In this document: positions 7,326-16,730 of the stretch, piece after piece | How the letters are laid out: every line of letters starts with the position of its first letter | Position numbering within the stretch: the first letter of the stretch is position 1 | Source of the DNA: JACRLW01 sp050181465 | GTDB taxonomy: Bacteria; Planctomycetota; UBA1135; UBA2386 | Length of the DNA stretch: 33,207 nucleotides | Assembly (NCBI GenBank): GCA_050181465.1 | Contig: JBFXDD010000045.1 | Coordinates: 1 to 33,207, forward strand | Direction of reading: 5' to 3' | Program-made: the position numbers and the translations under genes | Notes under the pieces: model-generated | What the model was told of the DNA's origin: nothing | Databases searched by the model: none | The model's input: the letters and a program-made list of their open reading frames with translations, nothing else

Positions 7326-8245
7326 GCGGTCGAGGATCGCAAGCGGATCACGGGGATCTCCGGCCGTGCACCGATGCGCAACGGGAGGATCGTGGCGCCG
7401 ACCCCGCGACTGACATAGAGACGTCCACGCTCGGCTTCGAACCCGCCGGCAACGTAGCCGTGGCGAGTGTGCGCGACCGGCGTCCAGCCGAAGAACCGAA
7501 CCTGACCGCCATGCGTGTGCCCGCTCAGCACGAGGTCGACACCGTGCTCGCGCGCTTCGACGAAGTGGTCGGGCTGGTGCGCAAGCATCACGCAGGGCTC
7601 GCCTTCCGCGCGCCCGCGGAGGGCTGCGGCTACGTCGGGTTGACCGTCGGTGAGATCGTCGACACCGCACAGCCACAAGGAGGAGCCGCCGCGACGCACG
7701 CGCACGCCGCGGTTCACGATCACCTGCACACCGCGATGCTCGAGGAAGTCCTGCCATTCGCCCATGTCGGCGGCCCACCGGTGATCGTGATTCCCCGGCA
7801 CGGCGAACACGCCCAGAGGCGCGCGCAGAGCGCGCATCGGCGCATCGAGCAATTGCAGTTCTTCGGCGCGCGAGTTGATGAGGTCGCCGCCCAGGCAGAT
7901 CAGATCCGGCTCGAGCGCGACGACGCGCTCGCAGAGCTCGAGCAGGCCGGCTTCGTCGAGATAGCTGCCGACGTGCAGATCGGTGAGGAAGGCGATGCGC
8001 AAGCCGTCGAGGCCGGGTTGCCCCACCACCGGGTGGTCGAGACTCGTGAACTCGGTTCCTGCGAGCACCTTGCGATATGCCGCCCGCGCAAAGGCGAGGC
8101 GGTCGAAGCTGCGATTCACGACGACCGCGACCGCATCCACCATCTCCTTCCACAGCGCACGACGGCGCGTCGGCAACGAGCGCAGCTTCGGCAGCGCAGG
8201 CATGGCCTGCGTGAGCGCTCCGAGCTGTGGGTCGATGGCGGTCAT
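7307..8245 (-). CDS. Metallophosphoesterase (YkuE/YaeI-like, soluble)
   Basis: 312 residues from the ATG at 8245. Upstream of it the frame becomes Arg/Ser-rich and does not resemble protein. All calcineurin-like motifs are present: DLH (89-91), GGDLIN (119-124), GNHD (151-154), LAHQPD (221-226) and GHTHGGQ (242-248). An intact two-metal site is therefore expected. No membrane span or signal peptide is visible. The N-terminal 75 residues are helical and basic. Known relatives hydrolyse phosphodiesters or UDP-sugar-type pyrophosphates at the membrane; the substrate here is unknown. The final residues ARPNSS and the stop are encoded within palindrome E2, so the C-terminus may have been changed by insertion of that repeat. 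A paralogue with damaged motifs lies three genes downstream on the same strand. Confidence 0.9.
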   Translation of the reverse strand: MTAIDPQLGALTQAMPALPKLRSLPTRRRALWKEMVDAVAVVVNRSFDRLAFARAAYRKVLAGTEFTSLDHPVVGQPGLDGLRIAFLTDLHVGSYLDEAGLLELCERVVALEPDLICLGGDLINSRAEELQLLDAPMRALRAPLGVFAVPGNHDHRWAADMGEWQDFLEHRGVQVIVNRGVRVRRGGSSLWLCGVDDLTDGQPDVAAALRGRAEGEPCVMLAHQPDHFVEAREHGVDLVLSGHTHGGQVRFFGWTPVAHTRHGYVAGGFEAERGRLYVSRGVGATILPLRIGARPEIPVIRLRSSTARPNSS

Positions 8246-8499
8246 GTCCGTGTTCGAAGTCGACAGTCGGTCGATCGGATCTGAAAGTTGACGGAGATCG
8301 CGACGCTCAGATCGAGACCGTACCGCTAGTCCCCATCTTGCCGTCGACGCCAAGACCGTGTGTGGATCCTCGATGCAGGCGACGTCAAGCGATGCGTGCG
8401 GCGCTATGGACCGCCGGGCGCACGAACGGCGGTTTCCGCCGACGCATCGTCGACAGACCGTCGGTCGCGAGCGAGGGGCCGCTTCGGCGGCCGAGCCGG
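8246..8499. other. Intergenic spacer with several small hairpins
   Basis: No gene was seen in this 254-bp spacer between two minus-strand transcription units. It contains two compact hairpins past the stop at 8500 (8477-8492 and 8427-8441). A 7-bp inverted repeat, GATCTGA (8278-8284) with TCAGATC (8308-8314), lies 33-69 nt upstream of the phosphoesterase start and could be an operator. Confidence 0.35.
8427..8492 (-). terminator. Tandem hairpins after the TPR operon, possible terminator
   Basis: Eight nt past the stop at 8500, GGCCGC (8477-8482) and GCGGCC (8487-8492) form a perfect 6-bp stem around a four-base loop. A second perfect 6-bp stem, CGGCGG (8427-8432) with CCGCCG (8436-8441), has a three-base loop. 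Neither is followed by a T-tract on the minus strand. The position at the end of a four-gene minus-strand run supports a termination or RNA 3'-end role, without proof. Confidence 0.4.
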
Positions 8500-9426
8500 T
8501 CAGTTCCGCGGTAGGCGGATCTCGTCGACATTCCGACGCGGCCGCCACGGACCGGAATCGCGGGTCCACGCCAACACGGATCGCGCCGTGGCAGCGGCCC
8601 GACCGAGCGAGCCGGTCAGTTTGGAGCCATCGGGCTGGACCCTTCGATCCAGCGCCATCAGCTCCGCATACAAACGGTCCGCCTCGTCGAGGTTGCCGGC
8701 CTGCTCTTCGCACTGCGCCAACGCGAACAGATCGTGCAGATCCGGGTTCTCCTCGCGCGCCAGCGGCGTGAGTTCTGCCTTCGCTGCATCGAATCGTTCC
8801 AGGGCCTTGCTCGCCATTTCGGCTGCGGCGGCGGCACGTCCCTCGAGAGCCAGCGCACGCGACGCACGCCGCATCTCGATTCCCGCTCGCATCAACGCGT
8901 GACCAACCCGACGCCGATCCGTCGAGCCCTGGATGCGAACGGTCGCATCCGCGCGCACGCCAGGCGCCGCAACACTCTCTGCGGACCTTCCGCTCAAGGC
9001 ACTCTTCGGTTCGATGACTTCGGGAACGACGCGCGTCGGCGAGTTCACGACCGGCCGAGGTGCTCGCTCCAGCTCCTCACGCAACGGCGCCGTGTCGCCC
9101 GCCGCGGCGGTTTCCTGGCGACGGCGACGCTCCTCGCGCATCGCCTCGAGTCGCACGAGTTGTTCGCGCAGCGCGCGGGTCTCCGCCTCGGTCAGTCGCA
9201 GAAGTTCCTTGCGAGCATCGGCCCGCTCCACCGCGGTCGGCTCGATCTCGACCCAACGTGACTTGGCGACCGACCCACCGGCCGCGTGCAATCGCTGCAG
9301 CTCTACGAGCTCTTGATCCTGACGGGCCAGCTCGGCCAATCGTCCGCGCAGCGACGTCGTCGACTCCGGCTCCTGCGCAGCGACGATGACCGGGAGCAGC
9401 ACGACGGCGATCACCCCCCTGCTCAC
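8500..9426 (-). CDS. Secreted coiled-coil/TPR-like protein of the envelope operon
   Basis: 308 residues from a GTG at 9426, which overlaps the stop of the upstream gene (GTGA, 9423-9426). The N-terminus SRGVIAVVLLPVIVAAQ is a short signal peptide. Residues of about 20-110 are rich in Leu, Arg and Glu in heptad-like order (RLAELARQDQELVELQRL and LREQLVRLEAMREERRRR), which suggests a coiled coil. A linker (about 110-165) is proline- and serine-rich. The C-terminal 120 residues are helical with a TPR-like unit (LHDLFALAQCEEQAGNLDEA). No catalytic motif was seen. As last gene of the operon with two other TPR proteins it probably acts in the same envelope complex. Confidence 0.82.
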   Translation of the reverse strand: MSRGVIAVVLLPVIVAAQEPESTTSLRGRLAELARQDQELVELQRLHAAGGSVAKSRWVEIEPTAVERADARKELLRLTEAETRALREQLVRLEAMREERRRRQETAAAGDTAPLREELERAPRPVVNSPTRVVPEVIEPKSALSGRSAESVAAPGVRADATVRIQGSTDRRRVGHALMRAGIEMRRASRALALEGRAAAAAEMASKALERFDAAKAELTPLAREENPDLHDLFALAQCEEQAGNLDEADRLYAELMALDRRVQPDGSKLTGSLGRAAATARSVLAWTRDSGPWRPRRNVDEIRLPRN

Positions 9427-11024
9427 CGAAGCACCCCACGGTATGCATCGGCGGCCTTCTCGGCGTCACCCAGCTTCTCGTAGACCTCGCCGACGATCTG
9501 CGCGACGCGTCGCTGTCGTTCGGGATCGATGATCGTCGAGGCCGCTTCGATCGCCTCGGCAACGAAGCGCTGGAGAGTGCCGGCAGCCTGGGCCTGTCGA
9601 TACAGCGCTTCGACTCGAAGCGAGCGGGCGCGATCGCCGAAGTCGTCTTCGCGGTCGAGCAGTCGTCCGAGCAGACCGATCGACCTCTGCGTACGGCCAT
9701 GCTCGAGCAACAGGTTCGCAAGGAACAGCGCGAGCTCGGGGTCGGAGTCGACGTCGTGACGGATCTCCACCTCCAGTTCGAGCAAGGCACGATCCTCTTC
9801 GCCGAGTGCAGCCGCCGTGGTCGCCCAGACCTCGCTGGACGCACGGCTCCAGCGCCGGTCGAGCAACGCCCGATCGCGACGCGCCGAGAGCGCCGCAGCG
9901 CGTGCTTGCAAGTAGCGCTGCTCGGCGACGTAGGCGCGAGCGAGCAGCACGAAGCCGATGCACTGCAACTCGTCCTTCGGTCGATCGCCTGACAGGAACT
10001 GCTCGAGCAGGCGCACTGCGCGCTTGGAGTCGCCGCGCTCGGTGGCCGCGTAGCCTCGCAAGAACAGCCATTGCGTGCGCTGCTCGACCGGCAGTCGTTC
10101 GACGAGATGGCCGTCTTCCAACGTCGCCAGCGTGCGCAACACGGAGTCGGGATCACCTGTGCGGAAGTGAGCGAAGGCGAGCAGGAGATAGAGATCGACG
10201 ATCTCGGGAGTACCCGCCAGTCGAAGCGCGCTGCGCTCCAGCGTGCCGATGCACTCGCTGTAGCGACCCTCTTCCAGGAGGATGCGGCCGAGCAAGATCG
10301 TGCCCTGCGCCGCTTCGGGTCGCGAGGGGTGAAGTCGCGTCAAGTCACGCGCGCGCCGCTCGGCGTCCGGCCAGGTCTCGGGACCGGCTTCGAACCAGCA
10401 TTGCGCCATGCGCATCAACGCTGCAGGGACGTAGTCGTGGTCGGGAGCGATCTCGTAGAGCTTCTCGAGAATACTCGCGGCTTCGACGAGCGCGCCTTGT
10501 TGCCGGAGGAGATCGGAGAGCTGCATGCGAACACGCAGCGCCTCGGCGAGTCGTTCGCTGCCCTCGCGGGTATCCTCGTCGAGGAATGTTCGATACCACT
10601 CGATCGCCCAGTCGCGGAGACGACGACGACCGTCCTCGGCGGTCGGATCGGGAATGCCGACCACGACCATCTCGGTGACCGACTTGCCGTCGACTTCGCG
10701 ATCGACGAAGACGACGTCGGTTCCCGCCGACACAGCGATCAGATTGGCGATCGTTCGCGGTCCACGCGCGCGGAACGACAGGTCCACCGTGGTGTCGGCA
10801 AGTGTCTTCTCGAACGCCCCGGCCTGATAGCGGACCGTCCAGCCGAGCGCGCGACTCAGTTCACGCAACGCGATGTCGCCGGGTACCGCCGCACGATTCG
10901 CGGACACGGTGAGCGCCACGCCGTCGTCATGGACCGTGAAGATGTCCGCCCTTGTGCGCGGGCCGTCGGGCAGAGCCGCGGCGGCGGCGAGGGACGTCGC
11001 GAGCCACGCAGCGAACCGGATCAT
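9423..11024 (-). CDS. Secreted TPR-repeat protein with an STN-like N-terminal domain
   Basis: 533 residues; ATG at 11024 overlapping the upstream stop (ATGA, 11021-11024). A signal peptide (IRFAAWLATSLAAAAALP) is followed by a domain at about 35-120 containing LRELSRALGWTVRY and TIANLIAVSAGTDVVFVD. That pattern of a short beta-alpha module resembles the secretin/TonB short N-terminal domain; this is a resemblance, not a proven match. From about 150 to the end there are ten or so helical repeat units, several clearly TPR (AAQGTILLGRILLEEGRYSE, VGEVYEKLGDAEKAADAYRG). The protein is probably a periplasmic scaffold. The downstream gene overlaps it by GTGA. Confidence 0.85.
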   Translation of the reverse strand: MIRFAAWLATSLAAAAALPDGPRTRADIFTVHDDGVALTVSANRAAVPGDIALRELSRALGWTVRYQAGAFEKTLADTTVDLSFRARGPRTIANLIAVSAGTDVVFVDREVDGKSVTEMVVVGIPDPTAEDGRRRLRDWAIEWYRTFLDEDTREGSERLAEALRVRMQLSDLLRQQGALVEAASILEKLYEIAPDHDYVPAALMRMAQCWFEAGPETWPDAERRARDLTRLHPSRPEAAQGTILLGRILLEEGRYSECIGTLERSALRLAGTPEIVDLYLLLAFAHFRTGDPDSVLRTLATLEDGHLVERLPVEQRTQWLFLRGYAATERGDSKRAVRLLEQFLSGDRPKDELQCIGFVLLARAYVAEQRYLQARAAALSARRDRALLDRRWSRASSEVWATTAAALGEEDRALLELEVEIRHDVDSDPELALFLANLLLEHGRTQRSIGLLGRLLDREDDFGDRARSLRVEALYRQAQAAGTLQRFVAEAIEAASTIIDPERQRRVAQIVGEVYEKLGDAEKAADAYRGVLR

Positions 11025-12316
11025 TTGCCTGCACCCTGGAGCTGCCGCGCCGACCGCTCGGCCGACTCACCGCGCTCCGCCTCGATCCGATAGGCATCGC
11101 CCAGCTTGAGATAGGCCTCCTGCACGAGTGCCTGGAGTGCGGGCGGCAGTTGCTCCTCCTGGAGCAGGAACTGCGCATACGCGCGACGCATGCCGTCGCC
11201 GTCGCCGCGCAACTCCGCCTCGCGCGCGTTGCGAAGCAGTTCCTCCGGAAGGAACGAGCGCCCGGCCAACTCACGTGACTTGGTCTCGTGCTCGATCGAT
11301 TCCGGGATGGCGCCGGCTTTGCGCAGGTAGTACGCGAGATGCGCGTGCACGAGCCGCTGCAATGAAGGGTCGAGCCCCGGGTGGGCGTCGAGGAATTCTC
11401 GAAGCGTGGCACTCGCGGCGACGAAGTCGCCATCCAAGGCCTGGACGAGCGCCTTCTCGTAGAGCGGGTCGTTCGGAAGCCCCAGGCTCAGCTCGCGCGG
11501 CGGTTGCACGAAGGCATCGGGACGTGCACGCGACGCGTTGCCCCCGGTCATCGGTTGACCCTGCGGGAGAGCGCGCATGTCGGACGAGCTGTTCGTGTTG
11601 CGATCGGAATCCTTCACGTACTCCGTGCGCGTCTCCATCGGATGCGGCATGAGCAACATCACGAGCATCATCGCGAGATTGCTCACCAGGAGAATTCGCA
11701 GGAGCCACAGCTTGCGTTGGTCGATCGGCTCCGGCGGGCGTGCCGGCAATTCGGCGGCGGCGGCGGTGGCGGTCGCAGTCGACGACGCAGGGCTCGCCGG
11801 GGCGGGCTCCGCCGTCGGTTCGGGTGGCGGTGCCGTGCGCGCCGCAGCCGTGGGAGTGGGCGCGGGCTGCACCGCGACCGGCGGCGGCGATTCCGTGCGA
11901 ATCGGCGGCGATTCGGCCGCTTCCTTGAACAGTTGCGGCGAGGCCGGAGGCGGTGGAGTGGGGTCGTCGGTCTTGGTGTCCGAGAAGCCCTCGGGCTCTA
12001 CGGCGAAGACGTTCTTGGGTGACGACTTTGCGAAGGGATCCGCAGCGCCGAGATCAGGCCAAGGCAGCTCGATCTTCGGTTCGGCGTCCGCGGGCTTCCC
12101 GAAGTCCAGGCCTTGCGCCGTCGAATCGGCGCGGAGTTGCGGTTCCGACTCGAACGAGAGCGCTGCGGCTTCGTCGGCCTCGATCGAAGTCGGCTTGCCG
12201 CCGCCAACCTTCATCAAGTCGGACAACACGTCGGGCGCAACCTCGCCGAGAGGACGCTCGTCCTCATCGGCGAAGGATCCGAACGGGTTCTTCCCCAGGT
12301 CGATCTTCTCGCTCAC
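11021..12316 (-). CDS. Single-span membrane protein with Pro/Ala-rich region and C-terminal TPR-like domain
   Basis: 431 residues from a GTG at 12316. The first 200 residues are cytoplasmic by orientation: an acidic segment with several short hydrophobic peptide motifs, then a low-complexity stretch of Pro, Ala and Thr (about 118-195). One membrane helix lies at 203-223 (KLWLLRILLVSNLAMMLVML), followed by a Met/Pro turn. The C-terminal region from about 265 is helical and TPR-like (YEKALVQALDGDFVAASATL and AHLAYYLRKAGAIPESIEHE). It is the first gene of the overlapping triad and the only one with a permanent membrane anchor, so it may tether the other two secreted TPR proteins. The sigma54-type activator gene ends 138 bp upstream. 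Confidence 0.83.
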   Translation of the reverse strand: MSEKIDLGKNPFGSFADEDERPLGEVAPDVLSDLMKVGGGKPTSIEADEAAALSFESEPQLRADSTAQGLDFGKPADAEPKIELPWPDLGAADPFAKSSPKNVFAVEPEGFSDTKTDDPTPPPPASPQLFKEAAESPPIRTESPPPVAVQPAPTPTAAARTAPPPEPTAEPAPASPASSTATATAAAAELPARPPEPIDQRKLWLLRILLVSNLAMMLVMLLMPHPMETRTEYVKDSDRNTNSSSDMRALPQGQPMTGGNASRARPDAFVQPPRELSLGLPNDPLYEKALVQALDGDFVAASATLREFLDAHPGLDPSLQRLVHAHLAYYLRKAGAIPESIEHETKSRELAGRSFLPEELLRNAREAELRGDGDGMRRAYAQFLLQEEQLPPALQALVQEAYLKLGDAYRIEAERGESAERSARQLQGAGK

Positions 12317-12454
12317 GTGTCGGTCTCCGTCGATCTCGAAAGGATCATCGGCAGATCACGCGCTGCCACGATAGGGACGGAACGCGCAGGCGATCACCGG
12401 CGACCGCGATGGCATGGGTCCCCTCGTGGCGGCACGCGACCGAGGTGTCGCAGA

Positions 12455-13879
<1,425 letters not shown>

Positions 13880-14095
13880 CGCAACTGACTCGTGTTGCCC
13901 GACTTCGCGTCCCGGGTTCGGGATCGCTTCGATCGTGCCTTGCCACCGACTCTTTCGGCAAAGCAAGGTGTCGAACCTTTGGGCATCTTGAGAAAATCGA
14001 CGGCCCGGCGGCGCAGTTGACGCGCCGTCCCACACTCTGCCTCCACGACCGGTGTCGGTGCATCGACCCCCGAAACTCGCCCGCCAAGTGACCCG
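13880..14095. promoter_or_regulatory. Divergent spacer carrying promoters for the response regulator and dacB-like gene
   Basis: This 216-bp region separates two divergently transcribed genes and must hold both promoters. The least GC-rich portion (about 13951-14000, including AACCTTTGGG and TTGAGAAAATC) is the likely core. No clear -35/-10 pair or sigma54 site with the standard spacing could be read with confidence. Confidence 0.35.
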
Positions 14096-15532
14096 ATGAT
14101 CGTCGAAGCTCTCACCGTTGCCGTCTCGTTCCTCGGAATCCAGGATCCCGCCGCGGCACTCAGCGCATTGCTCGCCGAACCCGCGCTCGACGGCGCACGG
14201 ATCGGAGTGATCGTTCGCGATCTACGCGACGATCGAGTCGTCGCCGAACACGACAGCAACTACGGATTCATGACGGCATCCAACATGAAGCTCGTCTCGA
14301 TCGCGGTCGCGTTGGAGAGTCTCGGTGCCGACTTTCGCTTCGCGACGACGCTGGTCACCGCAGCGCAGATTCACGACGGTGTCCTCGACGGCGATCTCGT
14401 ACTCGTCGGTAGCGGCGATCCGACCTTCGGCGGGCGGCAGGAAAAAGGCGACGGTCTTGCCGTGTTCGATCGCATGATCGCCGAGTTGAAGTCCACGCAC
14501 GGACTACGGCGGATCAACGGGCACGTGGTCGGCGACGACGACGTCCAGCCCGATGAAGTCATGGGCGAAGGTTGGGCGTGGAACTACCAGGGTGACAGTT
14601 ACGCCGCGCAGGTCGGCGGACTGTGCTTCGCCGAGAACTGTGCCACCCTCGCGATCGAGCCGGGCGAGGTCGGGAGCCCGGCGAGTGTCCGTGTGTTGCC
14701 CACGACCTCGTTGCTCACGCTGCAGGGTCGCGTGGAGACCGCCGAGCGAGAGCAGCAGCGCACTGCGTGGGCGACGCGCGAACGTGGCCGCAACGTCGTT
14801 CGGCTGGGTGGTGCGATTCCCGCCGGTGCGCGCCCCTTCCGCACCTCCGTCTCGGTCGAGAACCCGACCTTGCATGCAGCCACCGCACTCCGCGATCGGC
14901 TGATCGCTTCAGGCATCGAGGTCGGCGGTGCGGCGATCGATCGCGACGATCTGCCGACGATCACCGAACGCTACGGCGACGACCGCGTGCTCGCCGTGCA
15001 CGAGTCGGAGCCGCTCGACGAGATTCTGGTCACTCTCGGCAAGGTCAGCCAGAACCTCTACGCCGAACAGGTCCTGCGTGCCGCGGCCGGCGGCAATCGC
15101 GGCATGACCGCAGCGGCCGGTCATGCCAAGCGCGTGCTCGAGGAGTTCGGCGTCGACACCAAGGGAATGCGCATCGCCGACGGCTCCGGGCTGTCGCGGC
15201 TCGACCTCGTCAAGCCGGCGCAACTCGAGGACCTGGTGCGAGCGATGTGGCGCTCGCCTGGGCGCGAGGACTTCTTGCGCACGCTGCCCGTCGGCGGTGT
15301 CGACGGCACCCTCGCTTCGCGCTTTCGCGACCCGGCACTCCGCGGCCGCGTCGTCGCGAAGACCGGCAACATCTCGGGGGTCACCGCGCTGTCGGGCTAC
15401 ATCCTCAGCGCGAACCCCGAGGAGCCGCCGCTGACCTTCTCCATCCTGATCAACAACTTCACGTGCCCCACGAGCGCGGCGAAGGAAGCGATGGATCGAT
15501 TCCTCGCGGTGATGGTGGGCTGGCGGCGCTGA
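14096..15532 (+). CDS. dacB: D-alanyl-D-alanine carboxypeptidase, PBP4/DacB type (peptidase S13)
   Basis: 478 residues. The protein cleaves the terminal D-Ala of peptidoglycan peptides and may also act as an endopeptidase in the periplasm. All three penicillin-binding signatures are present: SNMK with nucleophile Ser62 and Lys65, SQN at 318-320, and KTG at 422-424 followed by NISG. The large insertion between the first and second motifs (about 75-300) is typical of class C PBP4 enzymes. The N-terminus (IVEALTVAVSFLGIQ) is a weak, short export signal. The start at 14096 is the only nearby ATG in frame. Together with planctomycete-like gene content this supports a peptidoglycan wall in the organism. 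It is convergent with the DUF1579-like gene, stops 48 bp apart. Confidence 0.93.
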   Translation: MIVEALTVAVSFLGIQDPAAALSALLAEPALDGARIGVIVRDLRDDRVVAEHDSNYGFMTASNMKLVSIAVALESLGADFRFATTLVTAAQIHDGVLDGDLVLVGSGDPTFGGRQEKGDGLAVFDRMIAELKSTHGLRRINGHVVGDDDVQPDEVMGEGWAWNYQGDSYAAQVGGLCFAENCATLAIEPGEVGSPASVRVLPTTSLLTLQGRVETAEREQQRTAWATRERGRNVVRLGGAIPAGARPFRTSVSVENPTLHAATALRDRLIASGIEVGGAAIDRDDLPTITERYGDDRVLAVHESEPLDEILVTLGKVSQNLYAEQVLRAAAGGNRGMTAAAGHAKRVLEEFGVDTKGMRIADGSGLSRLDLVKPAQLEDLVRAMWRSPGREDFLRTLPVGGVDGTLASRFRDPALRGRVVAKTGNISGVTALSGYILSANPEEPPLTFSILINNFTCPTSAAKEAMDRFLAVMVGWRR

Positions 15533-15580
15533 GGTCGACCGCGATCGAGCCGGCCGAGTCGAGTGCCGCCGGCGCCGATC

Positions 15581-16627
15581 TCAGCGACTCTGCCGCACGC
15601 CGTAGGTGGCCTGGAACGAGACATACGGCTCGTGCCCGCCGGTCAGGGCGCGCGAAGTCACGCTCGCGATCCCCTTCTCACCGAGCGTGAGAACCGTGTT
15701 CTGCACGGTGAGCTGCCCGTTCGTAGAGCCCTGCCAAGTCGCGACGAGCTCCTTGCCGGGAGTCGTCCAGCGCGCATTCGCCACTGCGGCCACCCCCATC
15801 GTGTCGACCGTTACGAACTCATAACAGTTCGTGCTCGGCGACCAGATCATGTAGGAGTGCGACACATAGGTCGGCATGCCGGGCGGAGCGTCGCCGAGGA
15901 CCTCGGACATCAAGACCGAACCGCCCCACAGCGAGTGGTAGGTCTCGGTCCCCGTCACCGGCATGGCTTCGGATCCCGGTGCCGTCACCATCGTGCCCTT
16001 GACGGTGTAGTTGCCGACGATCGCGGCGAGCGACTTCATCTCCGCTGCCAGAGGGACATCCGCGAACGCCGCATTCGCGGCCGCTCTTGCCGCCTTGCCG
16101 CGCTTGAAGTTCCCGGCGACCTCGATGAAGACGGCGCCCACGCCGCGACAGTTGTCGTACTCGAAGTGGTAGCTGTCCTTGTCGAAGTGGATTCGAGAGC
16201 GAATCACACCGTCACCGTTCGGCGAACGCTCGACACCGTAGACGCTCATCTCACCCTTCGCGGGGAACGAGAAGTGCTTCCGCGAACCGTTGCCCTGGTT
16301 GCTCATGCCGTAGGCGATGGTCTCGCCGCTCTCGTTGTCGACTGCGTAGATCGTGCGCATCAGGAGCGGGCTCGGCGCGCCGACGTCGACCACAAGGTCT
16401 TCTTGCACGGCGAAGCCCTCGAGGATCCGACTGAAGGTCATGGTGCCGGACCACTCCATCGCGTCCGTCTCCGCGGACTCTCGATAGGTGCCGGAGCCCT
16501 CCCAAACACCGATGAGCGGCTCGAACTGGGCGAGGACCGCCGCGGGTTTGGGCATCTCGAAATCTTGTGCGAACAGCGGAGGGACGACGAGGGCGGTGAA
16601 CAGCGCCGTGAGCAGACGTGGCATCAT
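15581..16627 (-). CDS. Secreted DUF1579-like protein with two related halves
   Basis: 348 residues; start at ATG 16627, preceded by GGAG (16633-16636) at 5 nt. A second ATG directly follows. The signal peptide is MMPRLLTALFTALVVPPLFA. The mature part contains two beta-rich segments that look related: residues of about 35-190 starting LIGVWEGSGTY, and about 200-348 starting IVGNYTVKGTM. Each has the pattern of a small lipocalin-like barrel (G-x-W/Y near the first strand, then a run of alternating hydrophobic strands), as in the DUF1579 family. Function of that family is not established. No catalytic residues were recognised. It is monocistronic, located downstream of neither dacB nor glpD. Confidence 0.83.
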   Translation of the reverse strand: MMPRLLTALFTALVVPPLFAQDFEMPKPAAVLAQFEPLIGVWEGSGTYRESAETDAMEWSGTMTFSRILEGFAVQEDLVVDVGAPSPLLMRTIYAVDNESGETIAYGMSNQGNGSRKHFSFPAKGEMSVYGVERSPNGDGVIRSRIHFDKDSYHFEYDNCRGVGAVFIEVAGNFKRGKAARAAANAAFADVPLAAEMKSLAAIVGNYTVKGTMVTAPGSEAMPVTGTETYHSLWGGSVLMSEVLGDAPPGMPTYVSHSYMIWSPSTNCYEFVTVDTMGVAAVANARWTTPGKELVATWQGSTNGQLTVQNTVLTLGEKGIASVTSRALTGGHEPYVSFQATYGVRQSR

Positions 16628-16730
16628 GGAATCTCCGATACGGGGACGAAGAACACGGATGGTACGGACGGCGGCGGAGCGATGTCCAACCGGCCTCGGC
16701 AATTCCGCCCGACCCCGGCGACGCTGTGAC

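Noticed and set aside
13880..14095. Candidate sigma54 promoter near the GGTTCGACACCTTGC sequence on the minus strand
   Set aside because: The spacing between GG and GC is 11 rather than 10 and the -24 flank does not fit.
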